Origin: Planctomycetota bacterium
GTDB taxonomy: Bacteria; Planctomycetota; UBA1135; UBA2386
Reading direction: 5' to 3'
DNA length: 44,706 nt
Assembly: GCA_016794035.1 (NCBI GenBank)
Contig: JAEUHS010000120.1
Coordinates: 1 to 44,706 of the forward strand
The notes below the pieces were generated by a model that was not told where the DNA came from, ran no database searches, and worked only from the letters and a program-made list of their open reading frames with translations. Position numbers and translations under genes: made by a program. This document shows, piece after piece, positions 26,444 through 35,700 of the stretch (positions are counted from its first letter, which is position 1; the number at the start of each line of letters is the position of its first letter).

Positions 26444-27783
26444 CGGTCGACTCCGGTGAAGAAGCGTTGCACGACCTGCGCGACGCGGCCGGTCGCGCCC
26501 GTCGCCCCGAGGCGCGCGCGCACCTCGGCGAGACCCGCCTGGACCTCGGCGCGCGCGGCGTCGTCGCGCCACAGCCGTTCGGCGTCGGCCGTCACGCGCT
26601 GCCAGCCGTCGGCGCCGTGGAAGCAGTGCTCGGGCACGACGGCGCGGCCGGCGATCAGGTTGGCGGCGGCGATCCACGGCACGCTGAGGATGTTGTGGTA
26701 GCCGAGCGTGCTCAGCGCGCCACGCAGCTGGTAGACGACGATCGTCGGCTGCCCCGACAGGCAGGCCTCCAGCGACCCGGTGCCCGACTTGGCGAGGATC
26801 AGATGGGCGCCGTGCAACCATGGCGCCAGCGTGCCCTCGTGGTGCTCGACGAAGTCGGCCCCGTGCGCGTGCAGCTGTTCGCGCAGCAGTGCGGTGCGGC
26901 GCGGGTTCTTGTGCGGCAGCACCACGCGCAGCGCGGGGTCGCCGGCGCGCAGGGCCTGCGCGACCTGCAGCATGCCGGGCAGGTTGCCGGTGATCTCGGC
27001 CGCGCGGCTGCCCGGCAACAGCACCAGCGTGCGCGTCGCCCGCACGGCGGCGACCGCTGCGGGGTCCGGCGGATGCTGCGCCAGTTCGTCGAGCAGCGGG
27101 TGACCGATGTAGGTCGCCGGCACGCGGAAGCGGCGGAAGAACGCGGTCTCGAACGGCAGGATGGTCAGCACCGCGTCGACCGCGCGGCGGTAGCGCCGCA
27201 TGCGCCACGGTCCCCAGGCCCAGTACTGCGGCGCGACGTAGTGCAGCACCGGCACCCGGCGCCGCCTCGCGGCCTTGGCCATCACCACGTGCAGGCCGGG
27301 ATAGTCGACCAGCACGACGAGGTCGGGCGGGTCGTCGCGCAGCAGGCGCAGGTAGCTGGCGAACGCGCGCAGGATCAGCGGCAGCTGGCGCAGCACGCCG
27401 CGCACGCCCATGACCGCGTGGTCGCTGAGGTGGAAGCGCACGTCGGCGCCGGCAGCGGCGAGCGGCTCGCCGCCGAACGCGGTCACGCGCAGGCCCGGCG
27501 GCAGCGCGCGCACCAGCCGCGCCGCGTGGCCTTCGCCGCTGGCCTCGCCCGCCGACACGAACAGATGCGGCCGGGCGCCGACGTCGGGCCGGCGTTTGGC
27601 GAAGAACTCGTGCAGCGCGTCCTCGGTGGCGAGCGGTGGTTCGTGCGCGGCGGCGTCCAGGGTGTCGCGGGCGGCCTGGCGCCAGCGGTGCCGGGAGGGC
27701 AGGTACGCGAGCAGGCGGAACGGCGTCGTCAGCGCCCGCAGCACCTCGCGCAGCAGCGTCAGCAGCACGTCGAGCGCGATCAC
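26440..27783 (-). CDS. lpxB: Lipid-A-disaccharide synthase LpxB with N-terminal extension
   Basis: This 447-residue GT19 enzyme joins UDP-2,3-diacylglucosamine and lipid X to make lipid A disaccharide. The GT core begins at about residue 73 with LFVSAGEASGEGHAARL. It continues with GVRGVLRQLPLILRAF, VDYPGLHV, HYVAPQYWAWGPWRMRR, GHPLLDEL, LLPGSRAAEI and AKSGTGSLEA. LpxB is usually about 380 residues; here about 70 extra residues precede the core, with a hydrophobic or amphipathic start (LDVLLTLLREVLRAL). This could be a membrane-association segment. The GTG start at 27783 lies 4 bases after the permease stop. A start nearer the core is not excluded. Confidence 0.93.
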   Translation of the reverse strand: MIALDVLLTLLREVLRALTTPFRLLAYLPSRHRWRQAARDTLDAAAHEPPLATEDALHEFFAKRRPDVGARPHLFVSAGEASGEGHAARLVRALPPGLRVTAFGGEPLAAAGADVRFHLSDHAVMGVRGVLRQLPLILRAFASYLRLLRDDPPDLVVLVDYPGLHVVMAKAARRRRVPVLHYVAPQYWAWGPWRMRRYRRAVDAVLTILPFETAFFRRFRVPATYIGHPLLDELAQHPPDPAAVAAVRATRTLVLLPGSRAAEITGNLPGMLQVAQALRAGDPALRVVLPHKNPRRTALLREQLHAHGADFVEHHEGTLAPWLHGAHLILAKSGTGSLEACLSGQPTIVVYQLRGALSTLGYHNILSVPWIAAANLIAGRAVVPEHCFHGADGWQRVTADAERLWRDDAARAEVQAGLAEVRARLGATGATGRVAQVVQRFFTGVDR

Positions 27784-27787
27784 CGGC

Positions 27788-28600
27788 TCATGGCTCCGCG
27801 CGCCGCAGGGCGCGCCAGGCGAGGCCGTAGCAGACCGCCGCGGCGGCCAGCACGTAGGTGGTGAAGCCGGGGCCGTGGACCGGATCGAACATCTGCGCGG
27901 CCGTCGTGTTGCCCGACAGGATCGGTCCGTACCAGTCGAAGTCGGCGAGGCGGAACAGGCTGTAGGGGCGGATGCGCTGCGTCAGGTAGACGCCGATCTG
28001 CACGATCGCCAGCGCGCCGACCCAGGCCGCGACGTGGGCCTGCACGCGGCAGACGACCGAGATCCACGTCGTCAGGGAGAGGAACAGCAGCACGAAGCTC
28101 GCCGCGTGCACGGAGCCCAGGAACAGCTCCCATGCCGGCAGATCGAGGTCGATGCAGCGGCTCCAGTAGATCGCCGAGGCGTTGACCAGGAAGATCGGCA
28201 GGGTCACGCACAGCGCGCACGGCCAGAACTTCGCCCACAGGACGTGGCTGCGCGAGACCGGCCGCGCCAACAGGAACTCGAACGTCTGCGCCTCGCGTTC
28301 GCGGGCGAACAGGCCGGTGCCGAGCAGCACCGCGGCGGCCGTGCCGACCAGGTTCGTGCTGCGGAAGAACAGCATCACCGCGCACCAGTTCAGGTAGGCC
28401 ACCTGCTCGCGCTTGTCGCTGACCCCTTCGCCGATGCGCTTCAGGAAGTCGATGTTGAGGCTGCGCATCAGCGTCGAGCGCTGCAGGTCGCCGTAGATCT
28501 CCGGCCACAGCAGCAGCACCGGGATGCACAGCAGCTCGAGGATCAGCAGGTACGCGAGCGCCATCCAGCGCACCTCGCGCCAGGTCTTGCCGGCGATCAC
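27788..28600 (-). CDS. ABC-2 type transporter permease
   Basis: This 270-residue membrane protein has about six transmembrane segments. It has the ABC-2 layout: an N-terminal amphipathic start (GKTWREVRWMALAYLLIL), a long extracytoplasmic segment, then the conserved LFAREREAQTFEFLLARPVSRSHVLWAKF (shown by its FLLARPVSR core). That core is typical of bacitracin/multidrug/Cu-type ABC-2 exporters. The GTG at 28600 overlaps the ATPase stop (GTGA). It probably exports a lipid, drug or polymer; the tight link to lpxB hints at envelope material, which is inference. Confidence 0.85.
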   Translation of the reverse strand: MIAGKTWREVRWMALAYLLILELLCIPVLLLWPEIYGDLQRSTLMRSLNIDFLKRIGEGVSDKREQVAYLNWCAVMLFFRSTNLVGTAAAVLLGTGLFAREREAQTFEFLLARPVSRSHVLWAKFWPCALCVTLPIFLVNASAIYWSRCIDLDLPAWELFLGSVHAASFVLLFLSLTTWISVVCRVQAHVAAWVGALAIVQIGVYLTQRIRPYSLFRLADFDWYGPILSGNTTAAQMFDPVHGPGFTTYVLAAAAVCYGLAWRALRRAEP

Positions 28601-29496
28601 CCGACACCTCCGTCGCGGCGGTCGTGCTGCAGCAGCAGCTGGTAGAGGTCCTCGAGCCGCGGGATGCCGATCTCGGCACTGTCGACGGTGCCGTCGGGCA
28701 CCGAACGCAGCCAGGCCATCGGATCGGCGTCGGTCTCGATCACCAACGTGCCGTCGGGTTCGCGCTGCACCTCCCGGGCGCCGGGCGGCAGCGCGGCGCC
28801 TCGATGCAGGCGCACGCGGGGGCGCTGCCGCAGCTGCGCGCGCGCGTGGGTCAGGCGCTCGCTCGGGACGAACACGCCGTCGAGCAGGAACTCGAGGCGG
28901 TCGGCCAGGGTCTCGACTTCGCCGAGGTGGTGCGAGCTGAGCACGATCGTCTTGCCGGCCCGCTTCAGCGTCAGCAGCACGTCGCGCAGGAAGAACCGCA
29001 CGCTGGCGTCGAGCGCGCGATCGGGCTCGTCCAGCAGGTAGAGGTCGACGTCGGGGCACAGCACCGCGACCAGCGCCAGCTTCTGCTTCATGCCGGCGCT
29101 GTAGCTGCGCACGCGCTGCTGCAGCGGCAGCTGGAAGCCGTCGAGCAGCCGTGCCTGCAACCCGGCCTGTTGCCGTGGATAGAAGCCCGCCGCGAAGCGC
29201 AGGAACTGGGCGCCGGTCATCTGCAGGTAGACGCCGGTCTCGCCGGGCAGGTAGCTGACGCGGCGGCGGATCGCGAGCGAGTCCCGGGCCGGGTCGTGGC
29301 CGAGCACGTCGACGCGGCCGCGCGTCGGCGCCGTGAGGCCGAGCAGCGTGCGCAGCAGCGTCGACTTGCCGGCGCCGTTCGGGCCGACGAGGCCGAGCAG
29401 TTCGCCGCGCGCGACGCGCAGGTCGACGCCGCGCAGCACCTGCCGCGGCCCGAACGCCTTGCCGAGGTCCGTGACCAGGATCGCGGCCGCGCTCAC
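28597..29496 (-). CDS. ABC transporter ATP-binding protein (ABC-2 exporter)
   Basis: This 299-residue ATPase has Walker [10 protein letters not shown], signature [13 protein letters not shown], Walker [14 protein letters not shown] and the H-loop SSHHLGEVE. The first signature residues (YSAGM instead of LSGGQ) are common in ABC-2 exporter ATPases. After the ATPase core (about residues 1-220) there is a roughly 80-residue C-terminal domain, as in DrrA/CcmA-like proteins. The GTG at 29496 overlaps the amidotransferase stop by 4 bases. It pairs with the next gene to form an exporter. Confidence 0.9.
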   Translation of the reverse strand: MSAAAILVTDLGKAFGPRQVLRGVDLRVARGELLGLVGPNGAGKSTLLRTLLGLTAPTRGRVDVLGHDPARDSLAIRRRVSYLPGETGVYLQMTGAQFLRFAAGFYPRQQAGLQARLLDGFQLPLQQRVRSYSAGMKQKLALVAVLCPDVDLYLLDEPDRALDASVRFFLRDVLLTLKRAGKTIVLSSHHLGEVETLADRLEFLLDGVFVPSERLTHARAQLRQRPRVRLHRGAALPPGAREVQREPDGTLVIETDADPMAWLRSVPDGTVDSAEIGIPRLEDLYQLLLQHDRRDGGVG

Positions 29497-30068
29497 GCGA
29501 CGCCTCCGGCGGTGCCGATGCACTGCAGGAAGTTCGCCAGCAGCCGCTGGCCGTGCGGCGTGCGGAACGACTCCGGATGGAACTGCACGCCGAAGGTCGC
29601 CTGCTCGCGATGCTGCACGGCCATCACTTCGCCGCGTTCGGTGTGCGCGGTTGCACGCAACGCGGCCGGCAACGGCGGCAGCAGGTAGAGCGAGTGGTAG
29701 CGGCAGGCGGTCAGCGGCTGCGGCAGGCCCGCGAACAGGCCCGAACCGTCGTGCCGCACCGCGGCGGCGCGGCCGTGCACCGGCTCGCCGCGCCCGATCG
29801 TGGCGCCGAACGCCGCGCCGATCGCCTGGTGGCCCAGGCAGACGCCGAGGATCGGCAGGTGGCCGGACCAGCGCGCGATCGCGGCCACCGCGATGCCGGC
29901 GTCTTCGGGGCGGCCGGGGCCCGGCGACACGACCAGGGCGCGGTAGGCGCCGCAGTCCTCGACCCCGATGGCATCGCTGCGCGCGACCCGCACCGCGGCG
30001 CCGAGCCCCTGCAGCGCCTGTGCCAGGTTCCAGACGAAGGAATCCTTGTTGTCGAGAAGGAGGATCAA
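29493..30068 (-). CDS. Class I glutamine amidotransferase, TrpG/PabA-like
   Basis: This is about 191 residues from a TTG start at 30068. The start [17 protein letters not shown] matches TrpG/PabA (DNYDSFTxNL). The nucleophile is in [11 protein letters not shown] (Cys77), with the later CRYHSLYL and FGVQFHPES completing the triad region. It would supply ammonia to an aminodeoxychorismate or anthranilate synthase. No TrpE/PabB partner is in the window. An ATG at 30110 would extend it by 14 residues but overlaps the start of the divergent trkA, and no Shine-Dalgarno is visible for either. It heads the operon containing the exporter, lpxB and ubiD. Confidence 0.88.
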   Translation of the reverse strand: MILLLDNKDSFVWNLAQALQGLGAAVRVARSDAIGVEDCGAYRALVVSPGPGRPEDAGIAVAAIARWSGHLPILGVCLGHQAIGAAFGATIGRGEPVHGRAAAVRHDGSGLFAGLPQPLTACRYHSLYLLPPLPAALRATAHTERGEVMAVQHREQATFGVQFHPESFRTPHGQRLLANFLQCIGTAGGVA

Positions 30069-30102
30069 ACGCGCGCGGCACAGTATCGTCCGCGGCCACT
30101 CG

Positions 30103-31452
30103 ATGAACATCCTGATCGTCGGACTCGGCGAGGTCGGTTCCTACCTCGCGAAGGTGTTGTCCACCGAAGGGCACTCGATCACGGTGATCGACCCGGACCT
30201 GCCGCGCATGCGCCGCGTCGCCGACCTGCTCGACGTGCAGGCGGTGCACGGCGACGGCTCGCGGCCCGATGTGCTCGATCGCGCCGACGCGCACCAGATG
30301 GACCTCGTGCTGGCGGTCAGCAACGACGACAAGGTCAACATGCTGACCTGTCTGTTCGGCAAGCGCATGGGCGCCAAGAAGACCGTGCTGCGGCTGCGCG
30401 ACACCACCGCGTTCCGGCGCAGCAAGACGTTCTTCCGCCGCAACCTGCAGCACGATCTGCTGCTGTCGCTCGACGACCTCGCCGCCGAGGAGATCGTCAA
30501 GACCGTGCGTCAGAGCCGCGGCCTCGCGGTCGAGAACTTCGCCGAGGGCAAGGTGCAGATGCGCCGCTTCGTGCTGGCCGAGGGCGGCCCGTTCACGGGC
30601 CAGCTGCTGAAGGACCTGAAGCTGCCGGCCGGCATGCTGATCACCGCGATCGACCGCGATCACCAGGTGCTGGTGCCCGGCGGCGACGACGACCTGCGCG
30701 CGGCCGACGAGATCTTCGTGCTCGGCGAACCGAAGGCGCTGTCGGTGTTCGAGAAGAAGATCGGCGGCCGCCACCAGGTGACGCGCAACGTGGTGGTCTA
30801 CGGCGGCGGTGGCGTCGCGGTGCAGGTCTGCCAGGCGCTGCAGCGCGAACACGTCAACGTGCGCGTGCTGGTCGAGGATCGCGGCGAGGCCGAGCGGCTG
30901 TCCGAGGTGCTGAAGGGCGTCGTCGTGCTGCACGCCGACCCGACCGATCTGAACTTCCTGCAGGAGGAGCACGTCGGCGAGGCGGACGCGTTCCTCGGCA
31001 TCAGCAACGAGGACGAGCGCAACCTGATGTCGTGCCAGCTGAGCCGCAACCTCGGCGTCAAGCGCACCGTGGCGCTGGTGCAGAAGCCGGACTACGTGTC
31101 GCTGTACCAGCAGCTCGGCATCGACGTCGCCGTGTCGCCGCGCCTGCTGTGCGCCAACCGCATCCTCGCGTTCGTGCGCAGCCGCAGCATCTCGACCATC
31201 GCCACGATCGAGGAAGGCCAGGCCGAGGTGCTCGAGCTCGAAGTGCAGCCCGGCAGCAAGCTGATCGGCAAGGAACTGAAGGCGGCCGGCTTCCCGCGCG
31301 GCTGCGTCGTCGCGGCGATCTCGCGCGAGGACGGCCAGGTGCTGATCCCGCGCGGCGACACCGAGCTGGCCGCACACGATCAGCTGGTGATCTTCGTGCT
31401 GAACGCCGTGATCGACAAAGTGCTCGAGCTGGCCGGCATCGTGCGCGAGTGA
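30103..31452 (+). CDS. trkA: Trk potassium uptake regulatory protein TrkA
   Basis: This 449-residue cytoplasmic protein has two RCK repeats. RCK-N domains start at residue 1 ([15 protein letters not shown], a Rossmann GxGxxG) and at about residue 232 ([18 protein letters not shown]). TrkA_C domains are at about 145-225 and 370-449. It gates a TrkH-type potassium channel in response to NAD(H)/ATP. No trkH lies in the window. The second nucleotide site is GGGGVA, which fits a Rossmann turn but is less canonical than the first. It is divergent from the amidotransferase operon with only 34 bases between the starts, so the promoters overlap. Confidence 0.94.
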   Translation: MNILIVGLGEVGSYLAKVLSTEGHSITVIDPDLPRMRRVADLLDVQAVHGDGSRPDVLDRADAHQMDLVLAVSNDDKVNMLTCLFGKRMGAKKTVLRLRDTTAFRRSKTFFRRNLQHDLLLSLDDLAAEEIVKTVRQSRGLAVENFAEGKVQMRRFVLAEGGPFTGQLLKDLKLPAGMLITAIDRDHQVLVPGGDDDLRAADEIFVLGEPKALSVFEKKIGGRHQVTRNVVVYGGGGVAVQVCQALQREHVNVRVLVEDRGEAERLSEVLKGVVVLHADPTDLNFLQEEHVGEADAFLGISNEDERNLMSCQLSRNLGVKRTVALVQKPDYVSLYQQLGIDVAVSPRLLCANRILAFVRSRSISTIATIEEGQAEVLELEVQPGSKLIGKELKAAGFPRGCVVAAISREDGQVLIPRGDTELAAHDQLVIFVLNAVIDKVLELAGIVRE

Positions 31453-31457
31453 CGGCA

Positions 31458-31496
31458 CCGGCGCGGCGCCGCGAACGCCGTCGCGGCGCTCGCCGG
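31458..31496. terminator. Hairpin between convergent trkA and lipoprotein genes
   Basis: A perfect 9-bp stem (31466-31474 with 31481-31489) and 6-base loop are extended by an outer 6-bp stem (31458-31463 with 31491-31496). It lies in the gap between two convergent stops and could serve both directions. It has no T-tract, so simple Rho-independent termination is uncertain. Confidence 0.5.
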
Positions 31497-31514
31497 CTCC
31501 GGCGCCGAAGGCCC

Positions 31515-32282
31515 TCATTTCGGCGGCGGCTGTTCGCCCGCCGGCGGCTCCGCCGCCGGCGCCTCGTCTTCGCGCGGCTTCAGCACCGAGATGCCGTCGG
31601 TGCGGTACTTCGGCACCATGTCGGTCTCGCCGCGCGGCACGGCCAGCAGTTCGCGGATCCGGTCGACGCCGGCGAACACGTAGTAGTCGCGCGCGCCGCC
31701 GTCGCCGTCGACCGTGGCCTTGCCGGCGACCAGACCGACGAACAACAGGCCGTCGTCGCGCGTCGGCAGCAGCACCGTGGCGCCCGGTGGCAGGTCGCGC
31801 CCGGGGTGCTCCAGCACGTCGCCCTGCACGCCCGCCGCGCGGGCGAGGCGCACCGGCACCGACTCGGTCGTGGCGCCGTCGGGGGTCCACATGACCAGCA
31901 GTTCGTCGGCGGGGTCCGGCGCGTGGTCGAGCCCGCGCACCGCCATCGTCTTCAGGTCGATGTCGGCCCGGGTGAACATGCTGCCGGTCGCCGCGAGCGC
32001 CCCGTCCTCGACCAGCGGCGTCGGGCCGAGGAAGTAGCGCACCCGGCACGGTCCCTCGGTGGCGGTGCGACCGAGCGTCAGGATGCCGAACTCGGTCGTC
32101 GCGCCGAGTTCGACGCCGCCGGTGGTCTCGACCAGCGCGACCGGGTGGGACCAGTCGTAGGCGGTCTCGCCGGAGAAGAACCAGACGCTGCAGCCGCCGA
32201 GCAGCGGCAGCGCCGCGCCCAGAGCGGCGCCACGCAGCAGGGCTGATGACTTGCGTGGAGCTGTCGGAAGGGTGTTCGTCAC
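31515..32282 (-). CDS. Predicted lipoprotein of unknown function
   Basis: This is about 255 residues from a GTG start at 32282. It has a lipobox LLGGC (Cys31) after a hydrophobic stretch. The mature part starts SVWFFSGETAYDWSHPVAL and is mostly beta-strand in pattern, with a Pro/Glu/Ala-rich tail (PAAEPPAGEQPPPK). I do not recognise the family. The start overlaps the stop of the next gene upstream by 4 bases (GTGA), so the two are probably one operon, running towards trkA. Confidence 0.8.
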   Translation of the reverse strand: MTNTLPTAPRKSSALLRGAALGAALPLLGGCSVWFFSGETAYDWSHPVALVETTGGVELGATTEFGILTLGRTATEGPCRVRYFLGPTPLVEDGALAATGSMFTRADIDLKTMAVRGLDHAPDPADELLVMWTPDGATTESVPVRLARAAGVQGDVLEHPGRDLPPGATVLLPTRDDGLLFVGLVAGKATVDGDGGARDYYVFAGVDRIRELLAVPRGETDMVPKYRTDGISVLKPREDEAPAAEPPAGEQPPPK

Positions 32283-32641
32283 AGCGGGATGCGTTGGCGT
32301 TCGGGGGTTCCGTCGGCGCTGGCGACCATGCGCACCAGGTGGCCGCCGCGGCACAGCGGCGACCGCTTCAGGTGCGGCTGCAGCACCGCCAGCAGCGCGT
32401 CGATGTCGGGGCCGCAGAAGAACAGCACGCACTCGCCGCCGCCGATCTCGTCGCCGTCGTATTCGCCGACCCCGGCCTCGGTCACGACCTGTTCGAGTTC
32501 GTCGGCGAACGTCTCGATCGCCTGGCGCTCGCTGTGGACGCCCATCCGGCGATTGCTGAGGCGCAGGACCACGAGCAGGTCTTGTTCCTCGGCCTCGGGA
32601 TCGGCGTCGTCGGCCTCGTCCGCGGCGGCGTCGGCGTGCAT
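32279..32641 (-). CDS. Small acidic protein of unknown function
   Basis: This is about 120 residues from ATG 32641. It begins with an acidic stretch (ADAAADEADDADPEAEE) and then a compact alpha/beta domain (LLVVLRLSNRRMGVHSERQAI through CVLFFCGPDIDALLAVLQPHL). The LFFCGPDIDALL part, with repeated beta-alpha pattern, looks like a ferredoxin-like fold. No known function is visible. An in-frame ATG at 32701 exists but adds only low-complexity residues. It is divergent from uvrA. Confidence 0.65.
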   Translation of the reverse strand: MHADAAADEADDADPEAEEQDLLVVLRLSNRRMGVHSERQAIETFADELEQVVTEAGVGEYDGDEIGGGECVLFFCGPDIDALLAVLQPHLKRSPLCRGGHLVRMVASADGTPERQRIPL

Positions 32642-32749
32642 GCGCAGCACGGTAGAGGGCCGACCCGAGGCTCGCCACCGGTTCTGTGCAGGGGACCGCA
32701 CCTTGGCTGGCCAACCGGCCCCCGCCCGCTATGCTGCGGGGTTCGTCGC

Positions 32750-35700
32750 GTGGCAACCAACTCGAACAAGCCGGCCCGGCCGGCGCCCCGAACCGCCGCA
32801 ACCTCAGCGGCCGGAACCTCATGGGTCGTGGTCAAGGGGGCCCGCGAACACAACCTGAAGGGTGTCGACCTGCGCTTCCCGCGCGACGCGCTGACGACGT
32901 TCACCGGCGTGTCGGGCTCGGGCAAGTCGAGCCTCGCGCACCACACGATCTACCAGGAAGGGCAGCGGCGCTTCCTCGAGAGCCTCAGCTCCTACGCGCG
33001 TCAGTTCCTCGGTCGCATGGAGAAGCCGAAGGTCGACCTGGTCGAGGGGCTGTCGCCGACGGTCTCGATCGACCAGAAGTCGACCAGCCACTCGGCGCGC
33101 TCGACGGTCGGCACGCTGACCGAGGTGATGGACTTCCTGCGCCTGCTCTGGTCGCGGCTCGGCGAACCGAGCTGTCCGGAGTGCGGCGCACCGATCGAGG
33201 CCTGGTCGCCGGACCGCGTCACCGACGCGATCCTCGCCGACCACGCGGGGCAGCAGGTGCTGCTGCTGGCGCCGGTGGTGCGCGAGCGCAAGGGTGAGTA
33301 CCGCAAGGAACTCGCCGAGTGGGCGCAGAAGGGCTTCGTGCGGGCGCGCATCGACGGCGTCGTGCGGCGGCTCGACGAGGACATCCGGCTCGAGCGCTAC
33401 GTCTACCACACGATCGAACTGGTGGTCGATCGACTGACGATCACGCCGGAGTCGCGCTCGCGGCTCGCCGAAGCGGTCGAGCAGGCGGTGCAGCTCGGCT
33501 CCGGTCAGTGCGCGCTCGGCATCCCGCGGCCCGGCCAGGACGACGACTACCGGCTGTTCTCGACCCAGCGCAGCTGTCCGAACGGCCACGGCGCGCTGCC
33601 CGAACTCGAGCCGCGGCTGTTCTCGTTCAACAGCCCGCTCGGCGCCTGCCCGCGCTGCGACGGCGTCGGCGAGACCTCGGGCTTCGCGCCCGAACTGCTG
33701 GTCGCGGACCGCACGAAATCGCTGCGCGAAGGGGCGCTGCACGCGTTCACCGCCGAGGGCAAGCTGGTCTACGGCCGGCTCACGCTCGAGCACCTGGCCG
33801 AGGTCGGGCGCAGCTTCGGCTTCGATCTCGACACGCCGTGGCAGCAGCTGCCGGCGAAGGCCAAGAAGGTCGTGCTGCACGGTTCCGGCCGGCAGACGTT
33901 CGAGTTCCGCTGGCAGCGGCAGGGGGCGTCGTTCACGACCAAGGGCAGCGACCGCATCGCCTTCCCCGGCATCCTGCAGCACCTGCAGAACGTCTACCGG
34001 CCGTCGCGCGCGCGGCACCTCGATCGCGTCCGCGCCGCGGTGCCCTGCGAGGAGTGCGGCGGTGCGCGGCTGTCGGCCGCGGCGCGCGCGGTCTCGTTCC
34101 AGGGGCGCTCGCTGCCCGAGGTGCTGCAGTGGTCGATCGACGAGACGCTGCGCTGGGTGCGCGGCGTGCAGCTGACCGGCAACGCGCTGCGCATCGGCAC
34201 CGAGATCCTGCAGGAGATCGACCGCCGGCTGACGTTCCTGGCCGACGTCGGGCTCGGCTACCTGACGCTCGGCCGGCGCGCGCCGACGCTGTCGGGCGGC
34301 GAGTCGCAGCGCATCCGGCTGGCGGCGCAGGTCGGCGCCGGCCTGCGCGGCATCCTCTACGTGCTCGACGAGCCGTCGATCGGCCTGCACGCGCGCGACC
34401 AGGAACGGCTGCTGCGCACGCTCGAGGCGCTGCGCGACCGCGGCAACACGGTCGTCGTCGTCGAGCACGACGAGGAGACGATGCAGCGCAGCGACTTCCT
34501 GGTCGACGTCGGCCCCGGCGCCGGCGTGCACGGCGGCGAGATCGTCGCCGCGGGCACGCCCGCCGAGGTCTGCGCCGTCGAGGCCTCGCTGACCGGCAAG
34601 TACCTGCGCGGCGAACTGCAGGTGCCGATGCCGGCCGTGCGCCGCCGCGAGGACCGCGGCGCGCTGCGCATCCGCGGCGCCGCGCACCACAACCTGCGGG
34701 GCATCGACGTCGAACTGCCGCTCGGGCGGCTGATCGCGGTGACGGGCGTGTCGGGTTCGGGCAAGTCGACGCTGGTGCACCACGTGCTGGTGCCGGCGCT
34801 GAAGAGCGCGCTGAGCAAGGCCGAGGTCTCGGCGTCGTACTGCGAAGGCGTCGACGGCATCGAGCAGCTCGACAAGGTGGTCGAGATCGATCAGGCGCCG
34901 ATCGGCCGCACGCCGCGCAGCAACCCGGCGACCTACACCGACCTGTGGACGCACGTGCGCGACCTGTTCGCGCTGCTGCCGGAGTCGAAGCTGCGCCAGT
35001 ACGAGAAGGGCCGGTTCTCGTTCAACGTCGCCGGCGGCCGCTGCGAGGCCTGCCAGGGCGCCGGCGTGACGACGTTGGAGATGAACTTCCTGGCGCCGGT
35101 CGAGGTCGTCTGCGAGCAGTGCGCCGGCGCGCGCTTCCACGCCGAGACGCTGGCGATCCGCTGGAACGGCAAGAGCGTGCACGACGTGCTCGAGATGACC
35201 GTCGACGACGCGGCGGCGTTCTTCCGCGCCCTGCCGAAGATCGCGCGCGGACTGACCGCGCTGCAGGACGTCGGGCTCGGCTACCTGCGGCTGGGCCAGC
35301 CGTCGACGACGCTGTCGGGCGGCGAGGCGCAGCGCGTCAAGCTGGCGACCGAACTGCAGCGCCCGGCGACCGGGCGCACGTTCTACGTGCTCGACGAACC
35401 GACCACGGGCCTGCACTTCCACGACACCGCCAAGCTGATGGAGTCGCTGCAGCGACTGGTCGACAGCGGCAACACGGTGCTGGTGATCGAGCACAACCTC
35501 GACGTGGTGCGCGCCGCCGACTGGATCGTCGACCTCGGTCCCGAAGGCGGCGCCGGCGGCGGCACCGTGGTCGCGGCCGGCACGCCGGAGCAGGTCGCCG
35601 CCGTCGCTGCGTCGCACACCGGCAGCTCGCTGCGCGCGATCGGCATCGGCGCGCCGCGGCGCCGCAAGGCCGCCGTGCGCAAGAACGGCGCGGCGGCGGC

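Noticed and set aside
24632..27208. An 858-residue UbiD frame extending into lpxB
   Set aside because: The added N-terminus overlaps lpxB and is low-complexity. The ATG at 26443 gives the natural UbiD start and a 4-base overlap.
33590..33660. Possible loss of a zinc-ligand Cys in the first zinc module of UvrA half 1 (CPNGH)
   Set aside because: CPxHG-type sequences occur in many ordinary UvrA proteins, so this is normal variation.
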